Part shown: one piece after another, positions 36,017 to 44,228 of the stretch
How the letters are laid out: each line of letters starts with the position of its first letter
Position numbering within the stretch: position 1 is the stretch's first letter
Origin: Pedobacter cryoconitis
Lineage (GTDB): Bacteria; Bacteroidota; Bacteroidia; Sphingobacteriales; Sphingobacteriaceae
Assembly (NCBI RefSeq): GCF_014200605.1
Contig: NZ_JACHCE010000004.1
Span: forward strand, 124,001-188,000
Direction: 5' to 3'
DNA: 64,000 nucleotides
The notes under the pieces: generated by a model
What the model was told of the DNA's origin: nothing
What the model saw: only the letters and a program-made list of their open reading frames with translations
Database searches by the model: none
Made by a program: the position numbers and the translations under genes

Positions 36017-36943
36017 TTAGTATTTATAAACGTGATAATTATTGATTTCTACCTCTTCCAGTACAGCAATTGCATCATCAACCAGAATAGCTAGTGAGCA
36101 ATACAAAGAAACCAGGTAAGAGGCTATTGCTTTTTCATTAATTCCCATAAAACGTACTGATAATCCTGGTGATTGTTCTCCTGGCAGATCAGGCTGATAA
36201 AGTCCAACTACACCCTGACGGCTTTCTCCTGTACGAATAAGTAATATTTTAGTTTTGTTATCTTCAATTGGCACTTTATCCGAAGGGATAAGTGGGATAC
36301 CTCTCCAGGTAATAAATTGTGAACCGAATAAAGATACTGTTGGGGGTGGAACACCTCTGCGTGTACATTCACGGCCAAATGCTGCAATAGCAAGTGGGTG
36401 AAGCAGAAAAAAACCTGGCTCTTTCCATACTTTTGTAATCAGTTCATCCAGATCGTCGGGAGTTGGCGCACCACTGCGTGTGACAATACGTTGTGAAGGA
36501 ACGATACTGTGTAATAAGCCATATTCTTTGTTATTGATCAGCTCACTTTCCTGTCTCTCTTTAATGGCTTCAATTGTTAATCTTAACTGCTCGCTGATCT
36601 GATTATAAGGTTTACTATACAAATCTGAAACCCTGGTATGTACATCCAGTACAGTATTAACTGCACTCAAAAGATACTCACGTGGCTGTTCTACATAATC
36701 AACAAAGGTATTTGGTAATACACGTTCATCTCTGTTTGAACAGTCAACATCTACAGACTCTCCTTCTTTTACTCTATTGACCCTGTAAATACCGGATTCT
36801 ACAGGAGTCCAGCTCAACAAATGCGGCAGCCATCTTGGCGTAATCCAGGGTGCTTGTGGTACTGTACGGGTTGCAATAGCCAACGGCCTTGCTGCAACAT
36901 CATTTAATGCGGTTTGTTGTGTGTTTTTAACTTGTCCAGCCAT
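36017..36943 (-). CDS. family 2A encapsulin shell protein (SrpI-like)
   Basis: The 308-residue protein is an HK97-fold family 2A encapsulin shell protein, the SrpI group. Visible family features are the N-arm (about 1-60, RTVPQAPWITPRWLPHLLSW), TFVDYVEQPREYLLSAVNTVL at about 92-112, the P-domain helix with NKEYGLLH, DDLDELITKVWKEPGFFLLHPLAIAAFGRECTRRG and WRGIPLIPSDK (these three given as landmarks around 160-235), and the C-terminal helix-strand with YLVSLYCSLAILVDDAI. It has no inserted cyclic-nucleotide domain, so it is 2A rather than 2B. It assembles into a cytosolic icosahedral compartment enclosing the desulfurase encoded next. Confidence 0.95.
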   Translation of the reverse strand: MAGQVKNTQQTALNDVAARPLAIATRTVPQAPWITPRWLPHLLSWTPVESGIYRVNRVKEGESVDVDCSNRDERVLPNTFVDYVEQPREYLLSAVNTVLDVHTRVSDLYSKPYNQISEQLRLTIEAIKERQESELINNKEYGLLHSIVPSQRIVTRSGAPTPDDLDELITKVWKEPGFFLLHPLAIAAFGRECTRRGVPPPTVSLFGSQFITWRGIPLIPSDKVPIEDNKTKILLIRTGESRQGVVGLYQPDLPGEQSPGLSVRFMGINEKAIASYLVSLYCSLAILVDDAIAVLEEVEINNYHVYKY

Positions 36944-36970
36944 GTTTTATATAATTAACGGTTTAGTAAT

Positions 36971-37426
36971 TCAGAGGTCTAAAGGCTCCTGTTTACTGAA
37001 TTTTCTGAGCAGAGAATACAACAGGCAGCCAGCGCAAAAAGCAAAAACAGATTCCAGAAAGGAAAAGAGCAAAATTAGGATCAGTAAATAAAATGTGAGT
37101 GTTGAAAAGCCAGCCCATAATAAGCCAAAGGCGATAAAAGTAAGTGTGACCCCAATTTTTGCTGCAAAACGTTTTGGAGCACGGTCAGTTGGTTTATAAT
37201 TGATATGGAATATTTTCACAATGAGGCCGCTCAGTAAGTTCAGCGGACTCAGTTTACCTTTATTGACCGCACGTAAAGTAAAATCAATTAGAAGAAACAG
37301 GATAATCCACCAATAGGCGGTCAGCAAATAAAGTAGTGTACTCAAAAATACACCGCCGGCAGTGAGCCTAACCTGGTTCTCATTAATTGTAATAAAGTCT
37401 ACCGGACATTGGGCTGATGTGGTCAT
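36971..37426 (-). CDS. DUF4395 membrane protein, first gene of the encapsulin operon
   Basis: The 151-residue protein fits DUF4395: an N-terminal CPVD (Cys7), then ENQVRLTAGG leading into a first hydrophobic region (about 22-50), a cytosolic loop with basic residues and Pro (52-87), and a C-terminal hydrophobic hairpin (about 88-135) that ends in a CAGC pair (Cys131, Cys134). The conserved cysteine at the N-terminus and the CxxC pair in the membrane suggest thiol or persulfide chemistry. It lies 27 bases before the shell gene, on the same strand and under the same promoter. A role in moving sulfur to or from the compartment is inference from motif and neighbours. Confidence 0.85.
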   Translation of the reverse strand: MTTSAQCPVDFITINENQVRLTAGGVFLSTLLYLLTAYWWIILFLLIDFTLRAVNKGKLSPLNLLSGLIVKIFHINYKPTDRAPKRFAAKIGVTLTFIAFGLLWAGFSTLTFYLLILILLFSFLESVFAFCAGCLLYSLLRKFSKQEPLDL

Positions 37427-37449
37427 CGTCTTTATATCTTTTGTGAAAT

Positions 37450-37486
37450 CAAATATAAAAACATAATCTACTAAATTAGTAGATTA
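37450..37486 (-). promoter_or_regulatory. promoter and palindromic operator of the encapsulin operon
   Basis: TATATTTG on the minus strand (37457-37450) is an exact -7 box, 23 bases before the DUF4395 start codon. A perfect palindrome, TAATCTACTAA (37464-37474), A, TTAGTAGATTA (37476-37486), lies over the -33 region. Its core TACT-AAATT-AGTA has the half-site spacing of Rrf2/IscR-type operators. Confidence 0.6.
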
Positions 37487-37507
37487 TTAAAATAAAGATG
37501 ATAATCA

Positions 37508-38746
37508 TTATTCTGGACTGATCTTCTCCGTAATTTCCCTGAGCGAATTAGTAGGTTTTATAAAGTTGTAATCTCCCCAATAATCATCTTTATACTCTGT
37601 TACATAGTTTTTGAAGACATAATTACGCGGCATTATTAATCTGCTATCATATTTTAGTTCAGGGATTTTATTCACTTTCGAGATAAACATTTCGGCATTA
37701 ATATATAAATTGCCCTCTAAATGTTGATACCTTGCTTTAAAATGATGAGCTGTTACAATTTTATAAAAATAAGGATACCACTTACCATCAATTTTGATAT
37801 ATCTTTCACTAAACTCTTCATTCAGTTTTTTTATACTGTAACCCAATAAACTAAATACTGGCCTTGCCAGAAAAGAAATATCAGCTTTAGCATATTCAAT
37901 TCCTTTAGGGCTTAACGCAAAATCAATGGAGACAATAGCAAAACTACTTTTGATAATTACCATAGTCCCTTTATACAGGGCCTGTTTGACTCCATCTCTT
38001 TGATCAAATTGAATTAACCAGGCATCTTCACCATATATTTCCGTAGAGCCAGCTATTTCAAATTTATATTTTTCAGCATAATCTTTACCTAAAGTATGAG
38101 CCGGGTTTTTAATGATATCGCTTAAAAGAATAGTATAAGGTGCACCATCTACACTCAGGTGCAATGGATTATTAACTTCTTTTTCTCCTATCTTTTTTAG
38201 ATTTCTTTCTTTGTTAATTACAATCAGATCTCTTTTATCAGTTGTATATCCAGGGTTTAAGATATGAAGTGAAGCTTCCGCGAAAGAAAGATAATTTGTA
38301 TCAACCTTTCCGGATTCACGATAAAATCCCTTCATTTCAAAAGGACTTGTATCATAATTTTTAGGGATATCTTTGATGGCCTGCCGGATAATTGACTCTG
38401 CACTGATTCCGGTAATTACAACTTCCTTTAGATTGACTGCTGCTGGTTCCAGTCTGATCTTCATGCTGGTATGCAAAGCCGAAAATGGGATGCTAAGATT
38501 TTTATATCCGATATAGGAAACCAGGAGTGAATCTTTATCAACCGTCTGTTTATATTTAAATACAAAACCGCCATCAGCATTCGTCATTGTTCCTGCCCGC
38601 CCGGTAATCCTTAAACTTACATACGGCAGGGTCTCCCCCTTTTCGTCTATAACGACACCATCAATTACATGGTAGGTTTGAGCAGAAACTATACTGCCAG
38701 TCAACAAAGTAATTATGGAAATCAGAAATAAAATTGTCTTTTTCAT
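37508..38746 (-). CDS. carboxypeptidase-regulatory-like domain surface protein
   Basis: I choose the ATG at 38746 (MKKTILFLISIITLLTGSIV signal peptide, cleaved near VSAQ); a longer frame to 38791 adds 15 residues without export features. The 412-residue product has a carboxypeptidase-regulatory-like domain (about 24-105, IDGVVIDEKGETLPYVSLRI) with the following LKEVVITG linker, then about 300 residues of beta-rich sequence (AESIIRQAIKDIPKNYDTSPFEMKGFYRE) typical of Bacteroidota surface proteins with an outer-membrane lipoprotein-like fold. Function unknown. It is divergent from the barrel protein at 38907. Confidence 0.8.
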   Translation of the reverse strand: MKKTILFLISIITLLTGSIVSAQTYHVIDGVVIDEKGETLPYVSLRITGRAGTMTNADGGFVFKYKQTVDKDSLLVSYIGYKNLSIPFSALHTSMKIRLEPAAVNLKEVVITGISAESIIRQAIKDIPKNYDTSPFEMKGFYRESGKVDTNYLSFAEASLHILNPGYTTDKRDLIVINKERNLKKIGEKEVNNPLHLSVDGAPYTILLSDIIKNPAHTLGKDYAEKYKFEIAGSTEIYGEDAWLIQFDQRDGVKQALYKGTMVIIKSSFAIVSIDFALSPKGIEYAKADISFLARPVFSLLGYSIKKLNEEFSERYIKIDGKWYPYFYKIVTAHHFKARYQHLEGNLYINAEMFISKVNKIPELKYDSRLIMPRNYVFKNYVTEYKDDYWGDYNFIKPTNSLREITEKISPE

Positions 38747-38906
38747 TTTTAAAAGATGTAATGGATGTAAAACATCAAAGGTATTTATCATTGTTGTTAA
38801 AAATTGTTAACCTCGGTTAAAAAATGTTAAATATATTTTTCACTTCAAGAAACGATATATTTTAGCGAAGCACAACTAAAAAACGTATTAGAAATCATCA
38901 GAACAA

Positions 38907-41378
38907 ATGAAGAAAAAAGCTGCTCAATTCTTAATCTTTATACTTATTATTATTATTCATGTTATCCCGGGTTATTCACAGCAGGCAAAACCTGGTGGAA
39001 TAGGAAAAGGTCAGTTAAATGGGAAAATAACCGATGAGAAATCAATTCCGGTTATGTATGCTGTCGTAAACCTGATCAAGGCATCCGATTCTACCCGCGT
39101 CAAATCTGTGATCACTACAGAAAATGGGGCATTCACCTTTAATCAGCTGGATGAAGATGCTTACTTCGTTACCATAGAGTGGATTGGTTATCAAAAGAAA
39201 TTCAACGGACCTTTTGTTATTGATGCAAACCATCAGCTTTTAAATATTGAACAGCTTGTCATTTTACCAGAAACAAATCAGTTAAATACAGTCAGTATAG
39301 TTGGGAAAAAACCATTAATAGAAAGAAAAAGTGATATGATGATTATGAATATAGCCAACAGTACTTTAGCTGCTGGAAATACCGCACTGGAAATAATCAC
39401 TAAAGCACCAGGAGTTACAGTTGATAACAACGGTAATATTAGTTTGAGAGGAAAAGCTGGCGTAAATATAATGATTGACGGTAAACTAACTTACCTGTCT
39501 AACTCACAGTTAACCAATTTACTGCGCACCACTGACGGAAATTCAATTCAGGCTATCGAGCTCATGACTAATCCATCTGCCAAATATGACGCCGCAGGTA
39601 CCGGAGGCATAATCAATATCAGGTTAAAGAAAAACATGAATTACGGTACTAATGGTACACTTACCGCAGGTGGTGGTTATGGTAAATATTATAAAAGCAA
39701 TGGGGGCATAACTTTAAATCACCGAAGTAAAAACATCAATGTATCTGGCAATTATAATTATGTGAATACTAAAGATTTTGAAACTTTAAATATCACAAGA
39801 AGTATAACCTCCGAAAATGAAAATACTTATTTTGATCAGCGGGGCCGGGAGGTAACGCTTAGAAAAAATAATAGTTATAAAGCTGGCATTGATTATTATT
39901 TAAATAAAAAAAATGTGATAGGATTTTTGATAAGTGGGTATGCGAACAATGGAAATACCACCAATAATGTCAGCACATTAATCGGTAGCCGTCCGGGCTC
40001 AACTGACTCTACTATCACAGGGCTTAATCCTGGAAAAAGCAAATACAGGAATCAGACTTATAATCTGAACTATAAATCAGTACTGGATACCTCTGGCCAG
40101 GAATTAAATATCGATTTTGATTATTCCAGGTTTAGCAGTAATCAGAATATCATTTACAATAATAACTTTTATGATGCTTTGGGAATAGTCAATAAGCCGC
40201 CATTTATTTTCAGAAATATCACCCCGACGAAAGTAAAAATATGGGCTGGCAAAATAGATTACACCTACCCTATTCATCCTAAGCTGAAACTGGAAACCGG
40301 CATAAAGAGCAGCTATGTGAATACTGACAATGACTTCCAGTCACAAAATTTCGAAAATAGCAATTGGATAAACGACAGGACAAAAAGTAATAGGTTCACT
40401 TATAAAGAGCAAGTCAATGCGGTATATGCAAACCTGCATAAAGAATTTAAATCTACGAACCTGCAGTTTGGTTTACGTGCAGAAATGACGCATTCAGAAG
40501 GTGATTCTCCAACCACAGGAGATCTCGTGAAACGGAACTATACAGATCTGTTTCCTACATTATCTATTCATCAGAATTTATCAAAAGACCATGAAATTGG
40601 TTTTTCATACAGCAGCAGAATCAACAGACCTGATTATCAGTCATTAAATCCATTTTTGTATTTTGCTGATTTGTACACTTACTCAAAGGGTAATCCGCAG
40701 TTAAAACCAGAATACGCCAATTCATTTGAATTATCTTATGGATATAAGAAAACTACAAATGTTACTTTTGGGTATACACATACCAGGGACGTAATGACCA
40801 CTACCCTGTTAACAGATCCTGTTAAAAAAACGTTATTCATATTTGAGCAGAACCTTGCTTCCCGCAGCACGGTGAGTATGAATATTAACAGGCCACTGGC
40901 TATCACCAGCTGGTGGAATACAAATAATGATGCAACAACTTATTATAGCCGTTTTAGTTCACCAGACTTATCAGGAGTTCCATTTGAAAATAAGAAATGG
41001 ACTTATATGATCAGTTCCATTCATACTTTCACCATTAATTCATCAGTAAATGCAGAACTTTCTGCAAATTATCAATCAGCTCAGGTATTTGGGACTTATG
41101 TAGCCAAACCAATTTATAGCATAGATCTGGGAATTAGTAAATCATTTGCAGACAAAAAAGCTAATATTAAATTATCGGCAGATGATCTCTTTAACACCAG
41201 GCAAATCAATGTTAAAAGCGCCATTCCTTTACAGGATTATAAGCTCTCCCAAAAACAGGAAAGCAGAATATTCAGGCTTTCATTTTCTTATAATTTTGGG
41301 AACAGCGGAATTAAAGCAGAAAGACAAAGATCAAATAGCTCTTCGAATGAACAAAACAGGATAAAATCCGGAAACTAG
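38907..41378 (+). CDS. TonB-type outer membrane beta-barrel protein (barrel family 3), paralogue of 16473-18902
   Basis: The 823-residue protein has a signal peptide (to about GYSQQ), a carboxypeptidase-regulatory-like domain (about 35-120), a plug (about 130-250, ALEIITKAPGVTVDNN, MIDGKLTYLS, TNPSAKYDAAGTGGIINI) and a barrel with RINRPDYQSLNPF and GNPQLKPEYANSFELSY. The order and motifs closely match the protein at 16473, including a polar tail after the last strand, so the two are paralogues by duplication. It ends at a terminator. The nearby ECF sigma/anti-sigma pair is convergent, so a regulatory link is possible but not shown. Confidence 0.88.
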   Translation: MKKKAAQFLIFILIIIIHVIPGYSQQAKPGGIGKGQLNGKITDEKSIPVMYAVVNLIKASDSTRVKSVITTENGAFTFNQLDEDAYFVTIEWIGYQKKFNGPFVIDANHQLLNIEQLVILPETNQLNTVSIVGKKPLIERKSDMMIMNIANSTLAAGNTALEIITKAPGVTVDNNGNISLRGKAGVNIMIDGKLTYLSNSQLTNLLRTTDGNSIQAIELMTNPSAKYDAAGTGGIINIRLKKNMNYGTNGTLTAGGGYGKYYKSNGGITLNHRSKNINVSGNYNYVNTKDFETLNITRSITSENENTYFDQRGREVTLRKNNSYKAGIDYYLNKKNVIGFLISGYANNGNTTNNVSTLIGSRPGSTDSTITGLNPGKSKYRNQTYNLNYKSVLDTSGQELNIDFDYSRFSSNQNIIYNNNFYDALGIVNKPPFIFRNITPTKVKIWAGKIDYTYPIHPKLKLETGIKSSYVNTDNDFQSQNFENSNWINDRTKSNRFTYKEQVNAVYANLHKEFKSTNLQFGLRAEMTHSEGDSPTTGDLVKRNYTDLFPTLSIHQNLSKDHEIGFSYSSRINRPDYQSLNPFLYFADLYTYSKGNPQLKPEYANSFELSYGYKKTTNVTFGYTHTRDVMTTTLLTDPVKKTLFIFEQNLASRSTVSMNINRPLAITSWWNTNNDATTYYSRFSSPDLSGVPFENKKWTYMISSIHTFTINSSVNAELSANYQSAQVFGTYVAKPIYSIDLGISKSFADKKANIKLSADDLFNTRQINVKSAIPLQDYKLSQKQESRIFRLSFSYNFGNSGIKAERQRSNSSSNEQNRIKSGN

Positions 41379-41385
41379 TTCAAAT

Positions 41386-41421
41386 AAAAAGCCTGCTTAA
41401 TTGTATATCAGCAGGCTTTTT
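41386..41421. terminator. bidirectional hairpin terminator
   Basis: AAAAAGCCTGCT (41386-41397) and AGCAGGCTTTTT (41410-41421) form a perfect 12-base stem, between the convergent barrel gene and the anti-sigma gene. Confidence 0.85.
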
Positions 41422-41445
41422 ATTCAATTTTCCCTTTATCTTTAG

Positions 41446-41964
41446 CTATCTGAAATCAGAATGATCTACTTCCTGTCTTTCGTATCTTTCTAACTGTGTT
41501 TTCAGTTTTAATACTTCTTGTTTCAACTGGCGGTTTTCCAGATAAAAATATATAGCAAAACCAAGGAATATCTTTCCAAGAATAAATACGCCAATAAATA
41601 ACCATCTCCATATTTTATGCACGCGCATATGGCTGGATGAGGCATCTACGTCAATAAACTGTCCACTTTTACGATGTTCACCACCTTTTCTTTCTGGTTG
41701 TCTTCTAATTGGTATGGATTCAAAATCTGGTATTTCAGCTAATTCATTAAGCTGGCTCTCAATCTTCAGCCAGGTATCAGCAGGAGGAATAATAGCCATA
41801 TTTTCGGCTATTCGTTCCATATCTATTTCTAAATCCACTAAAGCATCTTGTATCTCCGGATGCTTTGCCTTAAGATATAGCAGTTCCCTGGCTTCTGCTT
41901 CTGAGGCTGCGCCTAATACATAGGCTTCCAGTATTCCGCTTTCTATGTACTCGTTAATTTTCAC
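41446..41964 (-). CDS. anti-sigma factor-like single-TM protein
   Basis: The 172-residue protein has an N-terminal helical sigma-binding-like region (about 1-65, YIESGILEAYVLGAASEAEARELL, LVDLEIDMERIAENM), a polar linker, one TM helix (about 122-144, WLFIGVFILGKIFLGFAIYFY) and a short periplasmic coiled coil (about 145-165, ENRQLKQEVLKLKTQLERYE). This is the layout of RskA-like anti-sigma factors without the zinc-binding ZAS His/Cys motif. It overlaps the ECF sigma gene by 11 bases, which fixes its role: it likely holds that sigma factor at the membrane until an envelope signal arrives. Confidence 0.8.
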   Translation of the reverse strand: MKINEYIESGILEAYVLGAASEAEARELLYLKAKHPEIQDALVDLEIDMERIAENMAIIPPADTWLKIESQLNELAEIPDFESIPIRRQPERKGGEHRKSGQFIDVDASSSHMRVHKIWRWLFIGVFILGKIFLGFAIYFYLENRQLKQEVLKLKTQLERYERQEVDHSDFR

Positions 41965-42436
41965 AACTGTTCCTCATGATTGTGAAAGCCTCTTTTAAAG
42001 CCTTCCGGGTTGATTCCTCTGTTTTATTTAATTCCTTTGAAATTTCTTCAATTGATTTTCCGTAGTAGTAAACACCATAAAATATCTGATGCTGCTCTTC
42101 TGAAAAAAGATCGGGATATTTATGATGAGAATCGGCAGGGTTCACAAATCTATGTATATCTGAATCTTTTACCAGATTTCCGGAATTTATGAGCTGGCTG
42201 ATCTTATTCTTCGCAAATCTTTGCAGCTGACACCAGCTATTTGTATCATCCCAATTTATTTCATTAAAATGCTGTGAAACATCACAGAATATTTTTACCA
42301 GATATTCTTCAGCTAAATTGCGATCCTTTACAATTTCAAAAAGATAACCTAACAAGGTGCTTGCATGCCTGTCATACAGGACGCGCACACTTGCTTGTTT
42401 ATTTTCTATTAATGCCTGTGGTTCAGTTTTCAGCAT
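41954..42436 (-). CDS. ECF-type RNA polymerase sigma factor
   Basis: The 160-residue protein has sigma region 2 (about 15-80, LYDRHASTLLGYLFEIVKDRNLAEEYLVKIF) and region 4 (about 105-155, FYGVYYYGKSIEEISKELNKTEESTRKALKEAF), which bind the -10/-7 and -35/-33 elements. It is short and the region 2 is divergent, as in many Bacteroidota ECF factors paired with RskA-like anti-sigma proteins. The downstream anti-sigma gene overlaps by 11 bases. Its targets are unknown. Confidence 0.85.
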   Translation of the reverse strand: MLKTEPQALIENKQASVRVLYDRHASTLLGYLFEIVKDRNLAEEYLVKIFCDVSQHFNEINWDDTNSWCQLQRFAKNKISQLINSGNLVKDSDIHRFVNPADSHHKYPDLFSEEQHQIFYGVYYYGKSIEEISKELNKTEESTRKALKEAFTIMRNSCEN

Positions 42437-42868
42437 ATGCTATTTTCTTCATTTTGGTCTTATTTTTTAATAGGCAACAACCAATAAGCTTTTGTTTTGT
42501 TAGCTCTAATTTATGCAATTTTCAGTTGAATCAAAGAAATATATCTCTTTAAAATAAAATACAATAACAAAAAAACAGCTAAACTGCATTTACAGGCCTT
42601 AAAAACGATTAAATGCTTATTTTAAAAATATAACAAGCAAATTTCTTTCCTTTGTCATCAAATACATATCTTATTACCAGAGTTAAAATCATATACTGAT
42701 TTCAAAAAAAATTATACCTGGTAACATTTGTGGCCGTTTTTCTTAAAGAATTGGCTTTTTCAAAAATAAATCGTTTTTTCTATTAGAAATAATATTCACC
42801 GCCTCAGATGATGATTAAACTGTGATTATTTATTTTTCACATCTTAGAATAATCTGAATTATTCTTAA

Positions 42869-42931
42869 AATTTATAGCAACCAGGAATATATTTATTCCC
42901 AATAGGAATAATTTATAGCAACCAGGAATAT
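42869..42931 (+). repeat. 22-base direct repeat pair with internal inverted repeat
   Basis: AATTTATAGCAACCAGGAAT (plus AT) occurs at 42869-42890 and again at 42910-42931, a period of 41 bases. Between the copies, GGAATA..TATTCC forms a small inverted repeat. Its place about 125-190 bases before the -7 box at 43054 suggests an operator array. Confidence 0.6.
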
Positions 42932-43053
42932 TTGCTGATTTTAACCATTATAAATAGCTACATCCATATTCAGATCTGATATTTTTAAATGCTTTTAGCA
43001 AAAAAGAAACACATTTAACTACTAAATTATTTTCCATAAGTAAAACAAGTATA

Positions 43054-43061
43054 TAACTTTG
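43054..43061 (+). promoter_or_regulatory. -7 promoter box of the second ECF sigma gene
   Basis: TAACTTTG matches TAnnTTTG and lies 34 bases before the start codon at 43096. No good -33 TTTG lies at the usual distance, which suggests use of an alternative sigma factor or an activator. Confidence 0.5.
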
Positions 43062-43095
43062 TATCATACACATAACTCAAAAACATGATAGATTA

Positions 43096-43674
43096 ATGTT
43101 AGTAAAACATAGTACATATACTTCATGGAATGATACACAATTGGTGGCATCAATGACAGCAGGTGATAAGGCTGCTTTCGATGAGATTTACGAAAGGTAT
43201 TGGAAAAAACTCTACAATGAGAGTTTTAAGAGATTAAGAAGTATGGAACAGGTTGAAGAGCTTGTTCAATCTGTCTTTGTAGACCTATGGACAAAGAAAG
43301 AAAGAAAAAATATCCAGAATATTTACGCATATCTTTTAACAGCCGTACGATACCAGGTATACATGTTATATAAAAAAGGCAGGACACTCCCCCAATTTGA
43401 AGAGCCTCTGGAACATATGGCCCTTTCCTACAGTAGTGCCGACTCTTTATTGAATGAGAAAGAAATCAGAAATTACATTGCTGTCTGGCTGGCCCTTCAA
43501 CCAGAAAAGCGTGGAGAAATATTCAGAATGAAGTTTATGGAAGAGCGTACAACTAAAGAGATCAGTGAGCACTTAGGAATAAGCCAGAAAACAGTTCAAA
43601 ATCAGATAATCACCAGTCATGCCAGTTTGAGAGAGTTCCTGCAGAAAATAATGATCATGATGACAATATTATAA
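43096..43674 (+). CDS. ECF-type RNA polymerase sigma factor without its anti-sigma gene
   Basis: The 192-residue protein belongs to the FecI-like Bacteroidota ECF sigma factors: region 2 (about 26-92, AAFDEIYERYWKKLYNESFKRL, VEELVQSVFVDLW) and region 4 (about 128-180, FRMKFMEERTTKEISEHLGISQKTVQNQI). Such genes are almost always followed by a FecR-type anti-sigma gene and a SusC/SusD pair, but here only decayed sequence with a (CCAG)8 repeat follows (43675-44228). It may be an orphan left by loss of its regulon. It faces the ECF/anti-sigma pair at 41446-42436. Confidence 0.88.
   Translation: MLVKHSTYTSWNDTQLVASMTAGDKAAFDEIYERYWKKLYNESFKRLRSMEQVEELVQSVFVDLWTKKERKNIQNIYAYLLTAVRYQVYMLYKKGRTLPQFEEPLEHMALSYSSADSLLNEKEIRNYIAVWLALQPEKRGEIFRMKFMEERTTKEISEHLGISQKTVQNQIITSHASLREFLQKIMIMMTIL

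Positions 43675-44228
<554 letters not shown>

Larger units (their letters stand above)
42437..43095. other. 660-base AT-rich intergenic region between two divergent ECF sigma genes
   Basis: No ORF with coding character was found. The stretch contains a 22-base direct repeat pair (42869-42931) and the promoter box of the plus-strand sigma gene at 43054-43061. Base composition is even more AT-rich than the surroundings. Confidence 0.5.

Noticed and set aside
42869-42931. Two repeats with a 19-base spacer as a mini-CRISPR
   Set aside because: Only two copies, an AT-rich 22-base unit and a spacer that itself shares GGAATA with the repeat. No cas genes nearby.
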